From positions 11,624-75,623 of the forward strand of contig JBBRLP010000009.1 of NCBI GenBank assembly GCA_038231295.1: 64,000 nucleotides of DNA. The letters run 5' to 3'. The notes beneath the pieces were generated by a model that was not told the DNA's origin, made no database searches, and saw only the letters and a program-made list of their open reading frames with translations. The translations under genes and the position numbers were made by a program. Positions 1 through 9,875 of the stretch are shown here, one piece after another. This DNA is from JANXLO01 sp038231295 (GTDB taxonomy: Bacteria; Armatimonadota; Chthonomonadetes; Chthonomonadales; Chthonomonadaceae). The stretch's first letter is position 1; every line of letters begins with the position of its first letter.

Positions 1-891
1 CGGAGTGGTACTCGTGGCATCCAGGCCGGAAAGTGTTGTCGCAGAACGGTACGAGAGACCGAAGGACCACTTATCCGAGGGATCATAGGCCAGTCCGGCA
101 CTTACTCCTACCCCATGACCACGTGCGCTGATGGGCGTATCGTTAATGCTGACCGTTTGGCCTGGCGACACCTGTGTGCCGACGGTGGATTCGCTGAACT
201 CCTGATCCACAAAGAATATGCCGATTCCTACTCCCAGCTGACCTGGCAGTTTTGCCTTTTTGGGCAGGAACCTTTTCATTATACCCTCAAACTGTTTCTT
301 ATCGAACAGTTTTCCATAGGCTACGGTAAGGTAGGAGTTTCGCACCAGCAGGTCGGTCGTTCCTGTCTGTGTCACGGTAATATTGTTTCCTGCTATACCA
401 GACCCATCTGGAACATCCGTTTTCGAGCGATTAAAACCTTCGCGCAGTTTCAGATACCCGCCAAGAGTATAACTGACACCGACAAATTGATGTTCCTTCT
501 CTGCCCCGACCGGGAAGACAAGACTTGCAAAGCCGAGCTGCGGTTTTCCGGCGCGGTTTCCCGGTTTGAACACGTCCGGCGTATTGGTCTTCGTTGTGAG
601 CGTGGCATCCGCTTCGAATACGGAGCGGTAGTCTATCATGAATTCACGGTTGCTGAGAAAGCCGAGGCGACCGGGATTCCAGAACGTAGCGCTGGCGTCG
701 TTGGCAATGGCAGAGAAGGCGTTCCCCATTGCAACGGATCGGGAACCAACGCCGAGTGTCTGGAGTTGGTCCGAGCCGAGACGACGACCATAAAGAGCGC
801 TGATTCCCTGAGCGTGTGTTACAGACGAACACGCTGCCGTAACGAGAGCGAGACCAGTCCATGAGACACACCAGGAGCGAGAGTATTTCAT
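1..891 (-). CDS. FadL/PorV-like outer membrane beta-barrel protein (partial, 3' end off window)
   Basis: An uninterrupted minus-strand frame of 297 codons starts at ATG 891-889 and runs off the left edge. A Shine-Dalgarno AAGGAGA sits at 903-909. The N-terminus has a signal-peptide-like stretch ending near THAQG. It is followed at about residues 45-75 by LGVGSRSVAMGNAF and NDASATFWNPGRLGF, the hallmark N-terminal motif of the OmpP1/FadL/TodX and PorV/PorQ barrel proteins (usual form: GMGGA...ADDASA.YWNPAGL). Alternating beta-strand-like segments follow. It lies just downstream of the giant Ig-repeat gene on the same strand, separated by a hairpin, so the two may be co-expressed and the barrel might serve the exoprotein; that is inference. 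The C-terminal part is not visible, so the subfamily (FadL transporter versus PorV-type) cannot be decided. Confidence 0.75.
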   Translation of the reverse strand, partial: MKYSRSWCVSWTGLALVTAACSSVTHAQGISALYGRRLGSDQLQTLGVGSRSVAMGNAFSAIANDASATFWNPGRLGFLSNREFMIDYRSVFEADATLTTKTNTPDVFKPGNRAGKPQLGFASLVFPVGAEKEHQFVGVSYTLGGYLKLREGFNRSKTDVPDGSGIAGNNITVTQTGTTDLLVRNSYLTVAYGKLFDKKQFEGIMKRFLPKKAKLPGQLGVGIGIFFVDQEFSESTVGTQVSPGQTVSINDTPISARGHGVGVSAGLAYDPSDKWSFGLSYRSATTLSGLDATSTTP

Positions 892-932
892 TTAGCGCGA
901 TATCTCCTTTTCACCATCTAGCGGGGTTCGGT

Positions 933-962
933 GGAGAGCATAGCCCGTGGGCTATGCTCTCC
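933..962 (-). terminator. Perfect 14-bp hairpin downstream of the giant Ig-repeat gene
   Basis: GGAGAGCATAGCCC (933-946) is exactly complementary to GGGCTATGCTCTCC (949-962), leaving a 2-nt centre. It lies 17 bp after the stop of the 2928-aa gene and before the next minus-strand gene. No T-tract follows on the minus strand, so it may be an attenuator, a mRNA 3'-end stabiliser or a REP-type palindrome rather than a classical intrinsic terminator. Confidence 0.5.
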
Positions 963-978
963 CCTCTCCACTCCTGTT

Positions 979-3900
979 TTAGTTCACGTTCACGTTGAAG
1001 TACGCCGATTTTTTTTGTCCCGCGTTGCCTACGACATCTTGCAGGCCAATGTCCGTAGGCTTAGGAACCAGCGGCACTGAGGCTACCGGCAGAATTACTG
1101 TGCCGTTCGCATTTCGTCCCAGGCTGACGATATCGATGCGGTATTGGCTTCCCAACTTGAATAGTGACGGCTGGATGGGAATCTGCCAGTTTACTAGGTA
1201 ACTGCCTTTCTGATCGAGCGATGAAGTAGCGGCTCCATTCGCGCTTTGCGTGTTTGGCTTCTGAATGGCATCCAGCAAATTCCAGTAGACAGCTTGAGGA
1301 ATGATGACTTCCTTGTTAGTCGCTACTTCATAGATGCGAATGGTGGCTGCCGGAGCGGAAACACCTTTCATTATGCTCAGCAGTGGCGACACGGTGGCGT
1401 TAGTATCTCTGGTGCTAGTTGGTTTGGTATTATCCAGACGGAATGTGATGTTCAGAGTTCCACCTGGGCTAACCAGATACTTCTGTCCTGGATCTGTCGC
1501 GAATGGCGACAGTATGGCTACGGAAGGTGGAGTGTTATCCAGTACCGCATCCAGAACCGACGTTGCTGTCAGAATAGAGATTGGCCCATCTAGTTTTTGA
1601 ACCTGCTGAATGGCGCTGAGAGTGATCGTATGCAACCCTTCTCCATTGGTGTCCTTCGTGAAACCAAATTTATCGAGTTGACTTCCCGTGAGGGGCGCGC
1701 TGTAGGTATCTCCCAGGCTATCGGAGTAGTTGATTTGAGTAGCCTTATCCACTTCCACTCCTATCGCAGCCGTTGTACCACGCAGATACACTGCCTGGCG
1801 ATTAAGCGAGGATTGACTCAGCTTCGGAGATGACAATACGGAAACCGTAGGCAGATTATTGCCATCGCCATCGAAGATCACCGGTGAGGACAGTGAGAGT
1901 ATAGATATCGGCAGTCCATTCACCGGGTCAAGGACTTGCACATGAACTGTAATGGACACGTTAGTCACATTACCGGCCATATCCTTCGCCTGGGCATCGA
2001 TGATGTAGTCTCCATTGGAAACAGCCCCCCACATGAACCGCTTTAGCCCAGGAGTAGTAACATCATCCAGTGGCGTTGGCTGCGTCTTCGCACCCCGAAT
2101 CGTAACGGTAAGACTCAGTTTGTTCTGAGGATCGGATATGTTGTCTCCCAGGTTGATGTCTATCCGGTAGGGACTCGTGATATTCTGACCATCTCGCAGA
2201 TTGTTGAACTGAATCGTGGGGGGAGTACGGTCCACGAAAACGGTTCGCGAGATGAAGCCTCTGTTCAGGGCAACGTCCGCCGACTGCACGGTGAGAGTAT
2301 GCTTGCCCTCTGTGACATTGGGCGACGACACATCCCAGGATACACTGTTCAGCGCAGGCAGAGCCACGTTCGGATATTTGTCGCCGTCTATCAGAATGCT
2401 CGTTGTGAGCGGGTTCGACTGGAGATGAATGTTATCATCAATGGCCACCGTAACCTGATACTTCCCTGCCTTCAGGAAGGCCCCATCGGCAGGCGACATG
2501 AAGTTGAAGGTCGGTGCGGAGTTGTCTATGACGATATTTGCCGGGCCGGCGTTCAGCGGGAAAGTCGCGCCGCCCTTGTCGGTCGCAATCACTTCCACCG
2601 TATAGGGGCCTTCGCCAACCGTACCCGGAACGATGTCGAAGGGTTTATGCACGTTGAGCTTCGTAGAGTTTACGATGGGCTGCAGTGGCTTGTTGTCTAT
2701 GGTCATGTCTTCCGTGTCGGTATAGAAGACAACGCCATTACTATCCTTGACATTGATTGTGTAACTTTGCAGGCTAGGCACGTTGACGGTACCGATGATA
2801 TCCACAGGTTTGGGGCCAGCGACTATCTTCCCATCCACAGAGTACTGATCCGCGTGAATATAGAAATACCCACCGCTCTGTCGTGCGTTCCCGTCAATGT
2901 CTATGAAGTTGTCTAACGTGACCGTCTGTCCACTTGCGCTTATGGCCGTAACAGGATCGCTTATCCCTGTGTTGGCCGGAGTCGTCGTATCGTTCGAGAC
3001 AATACGAATTTCCAGCGTCGTACCGGGGGCAATCCGCGTTCCATCCTGGAACAGCGCAGGGAAGGGCGTGGTATAGGTTGCGGTCTTGCCACCATTCACC
3101 ACCAGGGTTCCCGGTACGATGATGGAGGCATTTGCTGGCAGAGTCGGCACCACACCAGCCGGGCTGCCAGCCCAGAGTGGCGTAGGCAGCGAGAAGATGA
3201 ACGAAGCGGATCCGCCCAGATGGACATCGGAAACGCTGCCTATCACTGGTGTTGTTACCGGAACCTGAGTCCCACTGGAAGGCGACGAGATCAGCGTAGC
3301 AGGAGGAGTGTGGTCAACGATGAAATTCAGCGTTGACGTATTCGCCATGGAGACCGTATTGACGTTTCCAGACTTATCTGTAACGGTTAGGGTGATGCTA
3401 TGCTGCCCATCTACCAGCGCCGCTGTGTCAAGCCCCATAATGGTGAACGTACCCGTTCCCCCTGCGGGAGCCACAGGCGTAATGGTAACCGCAGGAGACA
3501 CCGCTCCATCCACAGAGACCGTGAACAGTTTGGGGTCAAACTGCGTCGCATTCGCCATAGTGTACGTGCCGGTGAATTGAAGCACATCACGGACAACCTG
3601 AATGACACTCGCGGTTCCGGCCGGGTTAGGCGTCCCGATGGTGTAGTCCGTAGGAGTAGGAGAGGCAGGCGTTGCTATTGCACTGTTCGCAACGCGCTGG
3701 GCCGTCTTGAGAGTAATGGTCGGGGGAGTATTGCCGACCGTAACGGTGATCGAAGCGGAATCGGTATTACCCGCCTGGTCTGTCGCCTGAATTTTCAGAG
3801 TATGCAGGCCGTCTGCCAGTTTGGTCGTGTCCCAGTTGTCGTAGGCGACCAGACCGGTTCCCGTGTTGTCGGTAACCAGAGGCATCGCCGTGCCACTATC

Positions 3901-6900
3901 CGTCAGGACGTAGGTCTTGAGGTGAAGGTCGGCGATGGAACCGCGAATCTTCGGTGTACCGCGCACGAACGCGCCGTCAGAAGGAGAGGTGAAGGTCACG
4001 ACAGGCTTGGTATTGTCCACAACGAAAGTACGGACTTCCGTCTGGCCTTTGTTGCCTGCCTTGTCCACCGCCGTGATCTGTATCTGGTGAGCGCCTTCCT
4101 TTAGGTATGCAGCGCCTGCGCCCGGTACCAGAGTTATGGCTCCCGCCACCATCACTGTCTTCTGGGAGGCACCGTCCACCAGGATGTCCGCATGGTCGAG
4201 GTTGGTCTCCGTGATCGTGCCGTCAATCGTGACGAGCGTCCCTCCCTGGTTCTGAACAACCGAACCGTCCGAGGGCGCCATCGGGCCGAACTTTACCACC
4301 GGGGCGGTATTGTCCACAGTGATGGTGCGGATGGCGGTCTGGCCCATGTTTCCGGCCTTGTCACTGGCTGTGATCTGAAGGGTATGCGCCCCTTCGGCGA
4401 GATAAGCAGCGGCAGCACCGGGAGTGAAGGTCAACGCGCCGGGCATGGCTCCCATCTTTCGGGAAATGCCATCCACTAGAATGTCCCACTGCTTCAGGTT
4501 GATCTCGGTAATGTTGCCATCAATCGTTACCAGATTGGTTCCCTGGTTCTGGACGAATGCGCCGTCCGTTGGGGTCAAGGCTCCAAAGGTGACGGCGGGA
4601 TTGATGTTGTCCACGATAATGGTACGCACTGCCGTTGCCGCATGGTTACCGGCCTTGTCGAAGGCTTCGATCTGAATGGTGTGCGGCCCATCGGCGAGAT
4701 AGGCTCCCGCCATACTTGCCGCCGCTCCCGGCTGGAAGGTGATCGGGCCAGCCGTCATACCGGTCTGGCGGGTAACTCCGTCTACCAAGATGTTCCAGTG
4801 ATCGAGGTTGATCTCGGTCACCGTGCCATCAATGGTAATCAGGGTGCTTGCCTGGTTCTGGACAAACGCGACATCCGAAGGCGTCATCGCACCGAAGGTG
4901 ACAATCGGATCGGTGTTGTCTATGATGATCTGGCGCGTGACCGAAACGTCCGCTTTAGAGATGTCGGCAGCGGTCAGTGTAGCCGGGTTGGCAGTGTTGG
5001 TAACCGCGAGGGTCAGGGTATAGGTTCCGTCCGGGGTACTCCCCGCCTTGGTGTCGAAGGGATCGGTCGGAGCCTTGTTCAGTTTGCTCGTCTGAGGCAA
5101 CTGCGTCGCCGCAGGGGTCGGGCCGTCGCCGCCAAGTTGAATCGGCCCAACGGTCGCATTGCCCAGTAGCAGCAGCCACTGTTTCGGATTCAGGATACCG
5201 ACTTTACCGAAGACCGTGATGTCTCTTCCGACAAAGACAGCGGATAATCCCAGACCATCGGAGATGCCCGTTCCTTTGTAGTCGTGGAAGTCAATCTCGT
5301 CGAGGGTGACTGCCGACTTGATAACGAAGACCGTGACTACCGCGCTCGTGACGATATGCGGTGGGTTCACCAAGTCTCTGCCCGTTAGGGTGATGTCTAC
5401 ACTGCTGCCCGCCGTCGCGGTATCGAAGCCGCCGATGATGGCGGGAATGGCGGTAGAAGCCACACCGCCGGTCGGAACGACATCCACCGTTGTGGAGGCC
5501 GTCGTCGCGCCGTTGTGATAGGTGAAGGTGAAGGTCGCCTTGGACAGATCGAGGTTCGCACCGGAGATGAAGCCGACGGTTGTGCTTCCTACAGGAACCG
5601 TCGCGCCGTTGGTCGGAGAAGAGACGACGACGACCGGGCCGGTGTTCTGGATGGTGATGGTGCGGATGGCGGTCTGGGCTTTGTTACCGGCTTTGTCCTC
5701 CGCAGTGATCTGTATGGTATGCTGCCCGTCTACCAGATAGGCCACGCCTGCACCCGGAGTGAAACTGATCGCTCCCGTGGTCATGCCGGTCTTGCGGGAG
5801 ACGCCGTCAATCAGGATGTCCCACTGTTTCAGATTAGTCTCGGTAACGGTACCGTCAATCGTGAGCAGATTGCCAGCCTCGTTGCGGACGATAGCGCCGT
5901 CGGAGGGGGTCATCGCGCCGAACGTCACTACCGGAGCCGTGTTGTCCACCGTGATGGTTCGGACAGCCGTCTGACCGGCGTTCCCCGCCTTGTCGGTCGC
6001 CTTTATCTGGAGCGTGTGGGAGCCATCCATCAGGTAGGCTGCCCCTGCGCCCGGAACGAGGCTAATCGCGCCGTTGGTCATGCCGGATTTGCGGGACGTG
6101 CCATCAATCAGGATGTCCCACTGGTTCAGGTTCTGCTCGGTCACATTGCCGTCAATGGTGATGAGGCTGCCCGCCTGGTTCTGCACGAACGCGCCGTCCG
6201 AGGGAGTAAGCGGGCCATACGTGACGACCGGAGCGATGTTATCCACGACGAAGGTTCGTACTGCCGTCGCCGCATGGTTGCCGGACTTGTCGAAGGCTTC
6301 GAGTTGGACGGTATGCGGGCCATCACAGAGATAGGAACCGGCCATGCTCGCCGCCGCGCCGGGCTGGAAGGTGATCGCGCCAGTGGTCGTGCCGGTCTGG
6401 CGGGCAACGCCGTCAATCAGGAAATTCCAGTGGTCGAGGTTGGCCTCGGTCACCGTACCATCCAGAGTGATCAGGCTGCCGGTCTGGTTCTGCACGAACG
6501 CCATATCCGAAGGCGTCATCGCTCCGAAGGCGACGACCGGGTCGGTATTGTCTATGATGATCTGGCGCGTGACGGAGACATCGGCCTTCGAGAGGTCGGT
6601 GACGGTCAGGGTATTCGGGTTGGCAAGGTTCGTGACCGCGAGGGTCAGGGTATAGGTTCCGTCCGGGGTATTCCCCGCCTTCGAGTCGAAGGGGTCGGTC
6701 GGAGCCTTGTTCAGTTTGCTCGTCACCGCGAGTTCGGCGGCAGGCGGGGTCGGGCCATCGCCACCGATCTGGAGGGGAGTCGGGATCGCCGCGCCGCTGA
6801 GAACCAGCAGCCACTGTTTCGGGTTGAGAATACCGACTTTGCCGAAGACGGTGAGGTCCCGTCCGACAAAGACGGCGGACGCTCCGAGCGGATCGGAGAT

Positions 6901-9765
6901 CGCCGTTCCCGCAAAGTCGTGGAACAGGATGCTGTCGAGCGTGACCGCCGACTTGATGACGAAGACCGTCACGATGCCACTGGTCACCACATGAGGAGGT
7001 GTCGCCAGGTCCGCGCCCGTCAGGGTGATGTCTACGCTGCTGCCCGGCGTCGCGGTATCGAAGCCGCCGATGATGGCGGGAATAGCGGTAGAGGCTACGC
7101 CGCCCGTCGGAACGACATCCACGGTTGTGGACGCAGTACTCGCGCCGTTGTGATACGTGAAGGTGAAGGTCGCTTTGCTGAGGTCAACGTTGTTGCCCGA
7201 AACGACACCGGTGACGGTGGTGCCAGCCGGGACCGTCGCGCCGCTCACAGGAGACGTGACCGTCACAGTCGGAGCGGTGTTCTGAACAATCGCCGTAAGG
7301 GTGGTCCCGACATCGGTCGGCTTGTTGGTATTGCCCGCCTTGTCCGTTACCACGATGGAGAGCGTATGCGCTCCGTCGCTGGCTGTCGTCGTGTCCCAGG
7401 TCGCAGAGAAGGTTCCCACGCCCGCAGAAGGCGTGTCGAGCGTGACCGTAGTTGCCAGAGGCTTGCCGTCCACCGTCACCGTCAGATTGGCGGCGGCGAG
7501 GTTCTTCTCGGTGTAGGTGCCGCTGAGGGTCACGGTATCGCGGATGATCTGAACAATCGAGGTCGCGTTCACCGTGTAGGTCGGGCCGCCTGTCCGCATC
7601 GCCGCCTTGTAGGCCGCCAGCGGAGCCGTCTTGTCTACAGTCACGTCTACCGTCTTATCGGTGGCCGTGTTGCCTGCCGCGTCGGTCGCCTTCACCGTCA
7701 GGGTGTGCATCCCTTCGGAAGCGCTGGAGGTATCCCAGACACCGGAGAAGGTCAGCGGGAACGGAGGCGTTCCCTTCCCGGAAGCAATCAGCGTCGCGCC
7801 ATCGAAGATACTGTAGGCGATGACGTTTTTCGGATCGGTGTTCGGGGCGTCCGTAATCGTCCCGGAGATCGCCACTTTGGAGGAGGGAAGGAACGCGCCT
7901 GCAAGCGGCGTGTCAATGGTCGAGATAACCGGCGCAGTATTGTCCACAATGACCTGGAGGGTCGTGGTGGCGATGTTGCCCGCCTGGTCCTTAACCGTCG
8001 CCGTCAGTGTGTGGGTGCCGTCCGGCACGATACCCTTGGTATCGTATTTCCCCGTGACTGTCTGAATTCCCGCCACGGTGTTGGGGAAGTTCATGTTGGA
8101 GAAGACGCTATTGTTCAGTTCGTCCTTGATTTCGATGTCGAGAATGTTCGTCGCATCCACGACGCTGGCGGAGAACTGAAGGGTAACGTCTGTCTTACCG
8201 CTGATGATCGCATTCGCCGAAGGCGCGGTGATCGCAGCCGTCGGGAGTATATTCTCCACGAAGACGGTGACACTTGCGGAGTTGATCGTATTCGCCTGCG
8301 CGTCCGTCACCTTGACATAGATCGAGTGCTTGCCATCCGCCGCTTTGGTCGTGTCCCAGGTGGCGGTCAGGCCCGCGCCGTGTCCCGATCCGGCCTTCAC
8401 CAGCGTATCCACACCGCCGTTCACGTCGTGGAGTTCGTAGTTCAGGTCGCCGCCTACCGTCATGTTGGCGTTGGCGTCAAATGTAACGGTCGCCGTGCCT
8501 TTAAGGTAGGTGTTGGTGGAGGGGGCCGTGATCGTGACCGTCGGCAGGTTCTTCTGGTCAATGTTGATGGAGAATGGCGTCGCCACAAAGTCGGGAGCGC
8601 CGCCGACAGCCATCGCATCGTAGGTCTGGTTGCCCGCATAGTCGCTGATGACCGCGTAGACTTTGTAGGCTCCCGGCAAGAGGCCGGTCGTATCGTAGTC
8701 CACCGACCAGTTTACATCGTCGGCGGGATTGGCGCCGTAGGTGAGTTTGGCGGGAATGCGCTTGAGGGTGCTGCCTGCGCCCATCCCATCGTCGGGGGAC
8801 TGCACATAGAGTTCGACGCTGGCGATACCACCAGGCGCGAGAGCGGCTCCGGTTCCGTTGTTGGGGTCGTTGACTTTGCCCTTGAAGCGGACGATGCCGG
8901 GAGTGGGATAAGAGACGTTTCCGGCGCTGTTGAGGCTGCCGCTTGCGCTGATAGCGGGCGGGGTATAGTCTATGACGATGCTTCGCTGAAAGACGGCGGC
9001 AGGCGCGGCCGTACCGTCGTCCACCGTAACGGTCATCAGGCCGTCAATCAGTCCGCTGGCGGTACCGACTGCATAGGAAAAGGGCAGGACTTTGCTGTTG
9101 TCTTTGTTCCCATTGGGGTCGTCGTTGTTGAGCCGCAGCGCCCCGTTAAGATCGAAGGTGATGGGCGTGGAAGTCGTCTCGGCGAAACGCACCTTTCCCA
9201 GAGCGCCTCCAGCATTGTTATAACGCAGTCGCACACCAAGGGTGTACTTGTCGTTAGCCTTCTTGCCCATTCCGGCGAAGACACTGGAGTGAACGCCGCT
9301 CGGCACAAAAATGAGGCCCATATTGGGAAGCGTCACACCATCCAGATGCACAGCGACATTCTGCGTAGAGCCTGCCTGTCCATTGAGGAAAGGCGTCGCG
9401 AAGATAGTGAAGTCACCGTCCGTAGCGCCACCGAAAAGCCAGTTATACTCCCAGACGCCGCCTTTAACGACCGCGAAGGTATCCGTCCCGACCGTTACTC
9501 CGGCTTTTTCGATGTGAATGAGAACGCGGTCGGCATTATGACAGATACCATTGATAGTGTAGTGAGCAGAGATACCTGCCCCTTCCGCCGTTGCATCTAC
9601 CGACGTCCCTGATGTGATTCGCTCGGTGGGACGGGGGTTTACCACATAGAGCGATTGCGCCTGCCCCGCCTGCGCCAGCGTCAGCGCGAAGAGAAGGGTG
9701 AGAGGAATAAATGCGTGAGCCATGCTGCGCCAGCAGGCTCTTATTACGCTTCGACCTATAGCCAT
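979..9765 (-). CDS. Giant secreted Ig-like-repeat protein (2928 aa)
   Basis: The start ATG at 9765-9763 has a strong Shine-Dalgarno (AAGGAG, 5 nt spacer). The N-terminus is a signal peptide (basic MAIGRSVIR..., hydrophobic core, cleavage near AQAGQAQS). The rest is almost wholly bacterial Ig-like beta-sandwich repeats, recognisable by recurrent D(N)TAPVV...G...SDGA, DGxHTLxIxAxDKAGN and TxVRTIxVDN phrases about every 90-100 residues. These resemble the Big/cadherin-like domains of large adhesins and exoproteins. Residues about 830-1920 hold two copies of a 545-aa super-repeat. No sortase LPXTG, T9SS C-terminal domain or membrane anchor is evident; the C-terminus ends in FNVNVN. Likely a surface-associated or released adhesin or matrix protein. 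A long plus-strand open frame over this gene is a shadow. Confidence 0.85.
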   Translation of the reverse strand: MAIGRSVIRACWRSMAHAFIPLTLLFALTLAQAGQAQSLYVVNPRPTERITSGTSVDATAEGAGISAHYTINGICHNADRVLIHIEKAGVTVGTDTFAVVKGGVWEYNWLFGGATDGDFTIFATPFLNGQAGSTQNVAVHLDGVTLPNMGLIFVPSGVHSSVFAGMGKKANDKYTLGVRLRYNNAGGALGKVRFAETTSTPITFDLNGALRLNNDDPNGNKDNSKVLPFSYAVGTASGLIDGLMTVTVDDGTAAPAAVFQRSIVIDYTPPAISASGSLNSAGNVSYPTPGIVRFKGKVNDPNNGTGAALAPGGIASVELYVQSPDDGMGAGSTLKRIPAKLTYGANPADDVNWSVDYDTTGLLPGAYKVYAVISDYAGNQTYDAMAVGGAPDFVATPFSINIDQKNLPTVTITAPSTNTYLKGTATVTFDANANMTVGGDLNYELHDVNGGVDTLVKAGSGHGAGLTATWDTTKAADGKHSIYVKVTDAQANTINSASVTVFVENILPTAAITAPSANAIISGKTDVTLQFSASVVDATNILDIEIKDELNNSVFSNMNFPNTVAGIQTVTGKYDTKGIVPDGTHTLTATVKDQAGNIATTTLQVIVDNTAPVISTIDTPLAGAFLPSSKVAISGTITDAPNTDPKNVIAYSIFDGATLIASGKGTPPFPLTFSGVWDTSSASEGMHTLTVKATDAAGNTATDKTVDVTVDKTAPLAAYKAAMRTGGPTYTVNATSIVQIIRDTVTLSGTYTEKNLAAANLTVTVDGKPLATTVTLDTPSAGVGTFSATWDTTTASDGAHTLSIVVTDKAGNTNKPTDVGTTLTAIVQNTAPTVTVTSPVSGATVPAGTTVTGVVSGNNVDLSKATFTFTYHNGASTASTTVDVVPTGGVASTAIPAIIGGFDTATPGSSVDITLTGADLATPPHVVTSGIVTVFVIKSAVTLDSILFHDFAGTAISDPLGASAVFVGRDLTVFGKVGILNPKQWLLVLSGAAIPTPLQIGGDGPTPPAAELAVTSKLNKAPTDPFDSKAGNTPDGTYTLTLAVTNLANPNTLTVTDLSKADVSVTRQIIIDNTDPVVAFGAMTPSDMAFVQNQTGSLITLDGTVTEANLDHWNFLIDGVARQTGTTTGAITFQPGAAASMAGSYLCDGPHTVQLEAFDKSGNHAATAVRTFVVDNIAPVVTYGPLTPSDGAFVQNQAGSLITIDGNVTEQNLNQWDILIDGTSRKSGMTNGAISLVPGAGAAYLMDGSHTLQIKATDKAGNAGQTAVRTITVDNTAPVVTFGAMTPSDGAIVRNEAGNLLTIDGTVTETNLKQWDILIDGVSRKTGMTTGAISFTPGAGVAYLVDGQHTIQITAEDKAGNKAQTAIRTITIQNTGPVVVVSSPTNGATVPVGSTTVGFISGANLDLSKATFTFTYHNGATTASTTVDVVPTGGVASTAIPAIIGGFDTATAGSSVDITLTGRDLVNPPHIVTSAVVTVFVIKSAVTLDEIDFHDYKGTGISDGLGLSAVFVGRDITVFGKVGILNPKQWLLLLGNATVGPIQLGGDGPTPAATQLPQTSKLNKAPTDPFDTKAGSTPDGTYTLTLAVTNTANPATLTAADISKADVSVTRQIIIDNTDPIVTFGAMTPSDVAFVQNQASTLITIDGTVTEINLDHWNILVDGVTRQTGMTAGPITFQPGAAASMAGAYLADGPHTIQIEAFDKAGNHAATAVRTIIVDNINPAVTFGALTPTDGAFVQNQGTNLVTIDGNITEINLKQWDILVDGISRKMGAMPGALTFTPGAAAAYLAEGAHTLQITASDKAGNMGQTAIRTITVDNTAPVVKFGPMAPSDGSVVQNQGGTLVTIDGTITETNLDHADILVDGASQKTVMVAGAITLVPGAGAAYLKEGAHQIQITAVDKAGNKGQTEVRTFVVDNTKPVVTFTSPSDGAFVRGTPKIRGSIADLHLKTYVLTDSGTAMPLVTDNTGTGLVAYDNWDTTKLADGLHTLKIQATDQAGNTDSASITVTVGNTPPTITLKTAQRVANSAIATPASPTPTDYTIGTPNPAGTASVIQVVRDVLQFTGTYTMANATQFDPKLFTVSVDGAVSPAVTITPVAPAGGTGTFTIMGLDTAALVDGQHSITLTVTDKSGNVNTVSMANTSTLNFIVDHTPPATLISSPSSGTQVPVTTPVIGSVSDVHLGGSASFIFSLPTPLWAGSPAGVVPTLPANASIIVPGTLVVNGGKTATYTTPFPALFQDGTRIAPGTTLEIRIVSNDTTTPANTGISDPVTAISASGQTVTLDNFIDIDGNARQSGGYFYIHADQYSVDGKIVAGPKPVDIIGTVNVPSLQSYTINVKDSNGVVFYTDTEDMTIDNKPLQPIVNSTKLNVHKPFDIVPGTVGEGPYTVEVIATDKGGATFPLNAGPANIVIDNSAPTFNFMSPADGAFLKAGKYQVTVAIDDNIHLQSNPLTTSILIDGDKYPNVALPALNSVSWDVSSPNVTEGKHTLTVQSADVALNRGFISRTVFVDRTPPTIQFNNLRDGQNITSPYRIDINLGDNISDPQNKLSLTVTIRGAKTQPTPLDDVTTPGLKRFMWGAVSNGDYIIDAQAKDMAGNVTNVSITVHVQVLDPVNGLPISILSLSSPVIFDGDGNNLPTVSVLSSPKLSQSSLNRQAVYLRGTTAAIGVEVDKATQINYSDSLGDTYSAPLTGSQLDKFGFTKDTNGEGLHTITLSAIQQVQKLDGPISILTATSVLDAVLDNTPPSVAILSPFATDPGQKYLVSPGGTLNITFRLDNTKPTSTRDTNATVSPLLSIMKGVSAPAATIRIYEVATNKEVIIPQAVYWNLLDAIQKPNTQSANGAATSSLDQKGSYLVNWQIPIQPSLFKLGSQYRIDIVSLGRNANGTVILPVASVPLVPKPTDIGLQDVVGNAGQKKSAYFNVNVN
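4010..5644 (-). repeat. Super-repeat copy B inside the Ig-repeat gene
   Basis: Tandem copy of the 545-aa block: it starts at TGPVVVVSSPTNGATV, carries the matching segment (FHDYKGTGISD...VFVGRDITVFGKV...GGDGPTPAATQL) and the matching three Ig-like domains. The reading frame is kept, because 1635 is a multiple of three. High nucleotide similarity between copies suggests recent duplication or gene conversion, with potential for recA-dependent length variation. Confidence 0.75.
5645..7279 (-). repeat. Super-repeat copy A (about 1635 bp, 545 aa) inside the Ig-repeat gene
   Basis: This is the N-terminal copy. It encodes a block beginning at TAPTVTVTSPVSGATV, a distinctive non-Ig segment (FHDFAGTAISD...VFVGRDLTVFGKV...GGDGPTPPAAEL) and then three near-identical Ig-like domains of about 92-100 aa. 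The same order recurs at a fixed offset of 1635 bp in copy B; for example, the antisense motif cgttgtgata ends at 5520 in copy B and at 7155 in copy A. Confidence 0.75.
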
Positions 9766-9861
9766 GTCGTCTCCTTAACCTTGCCGGAACATTCCGGTCT
9801 GTCTCGTTGGCCTTCATAAAGCCACGAAACTTTACTTGCCCTGCAACGAAGTGAATGCTCT

Positions 9862-9875
9862 TTCCGTTAACGGAA
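9862..9875. promoter_or_regulatory. Perfect 14-bp palindrome in the leader of the Ig-repeat gene
   Basis: TTCCGTTAACGGAA is exactly self-complementary. It lies about 100 bp upstream of the giant gene start, within its probable 5' leader. It could be a dimeric-regulator operator or an RNA hairpin. No regulator can be assigned from sequence. Confidence 0.35.

Noticed and set aside
115..864. A 249-codon plus-strand open frame at the left edge
   Set aside because: The opposite strand encodes a barrel protein with a Shine-Dalgarno, a signal peptide and the FadL/PorV motif across the same interval, so the plus-strand frame is a shadow.
5515..9612. A 1365-codon plus-strand open frame
   Set aside because: It lies antisense to the Ig-repeat gene, which has a signal peptide, Shine-Dalgarno and clear domain repeats. 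The plus-strand product is rich in Arg, Gly, His and Asp without any domain, as expected from the shadow of a biased coding strand.
979..9765. CRISPR or phage-like repeat array in the repetitive interval
   Set aside because: The repeats are in-frame protein domain repeats of about 90-100 codons, not short direct repeats with unique spacers.
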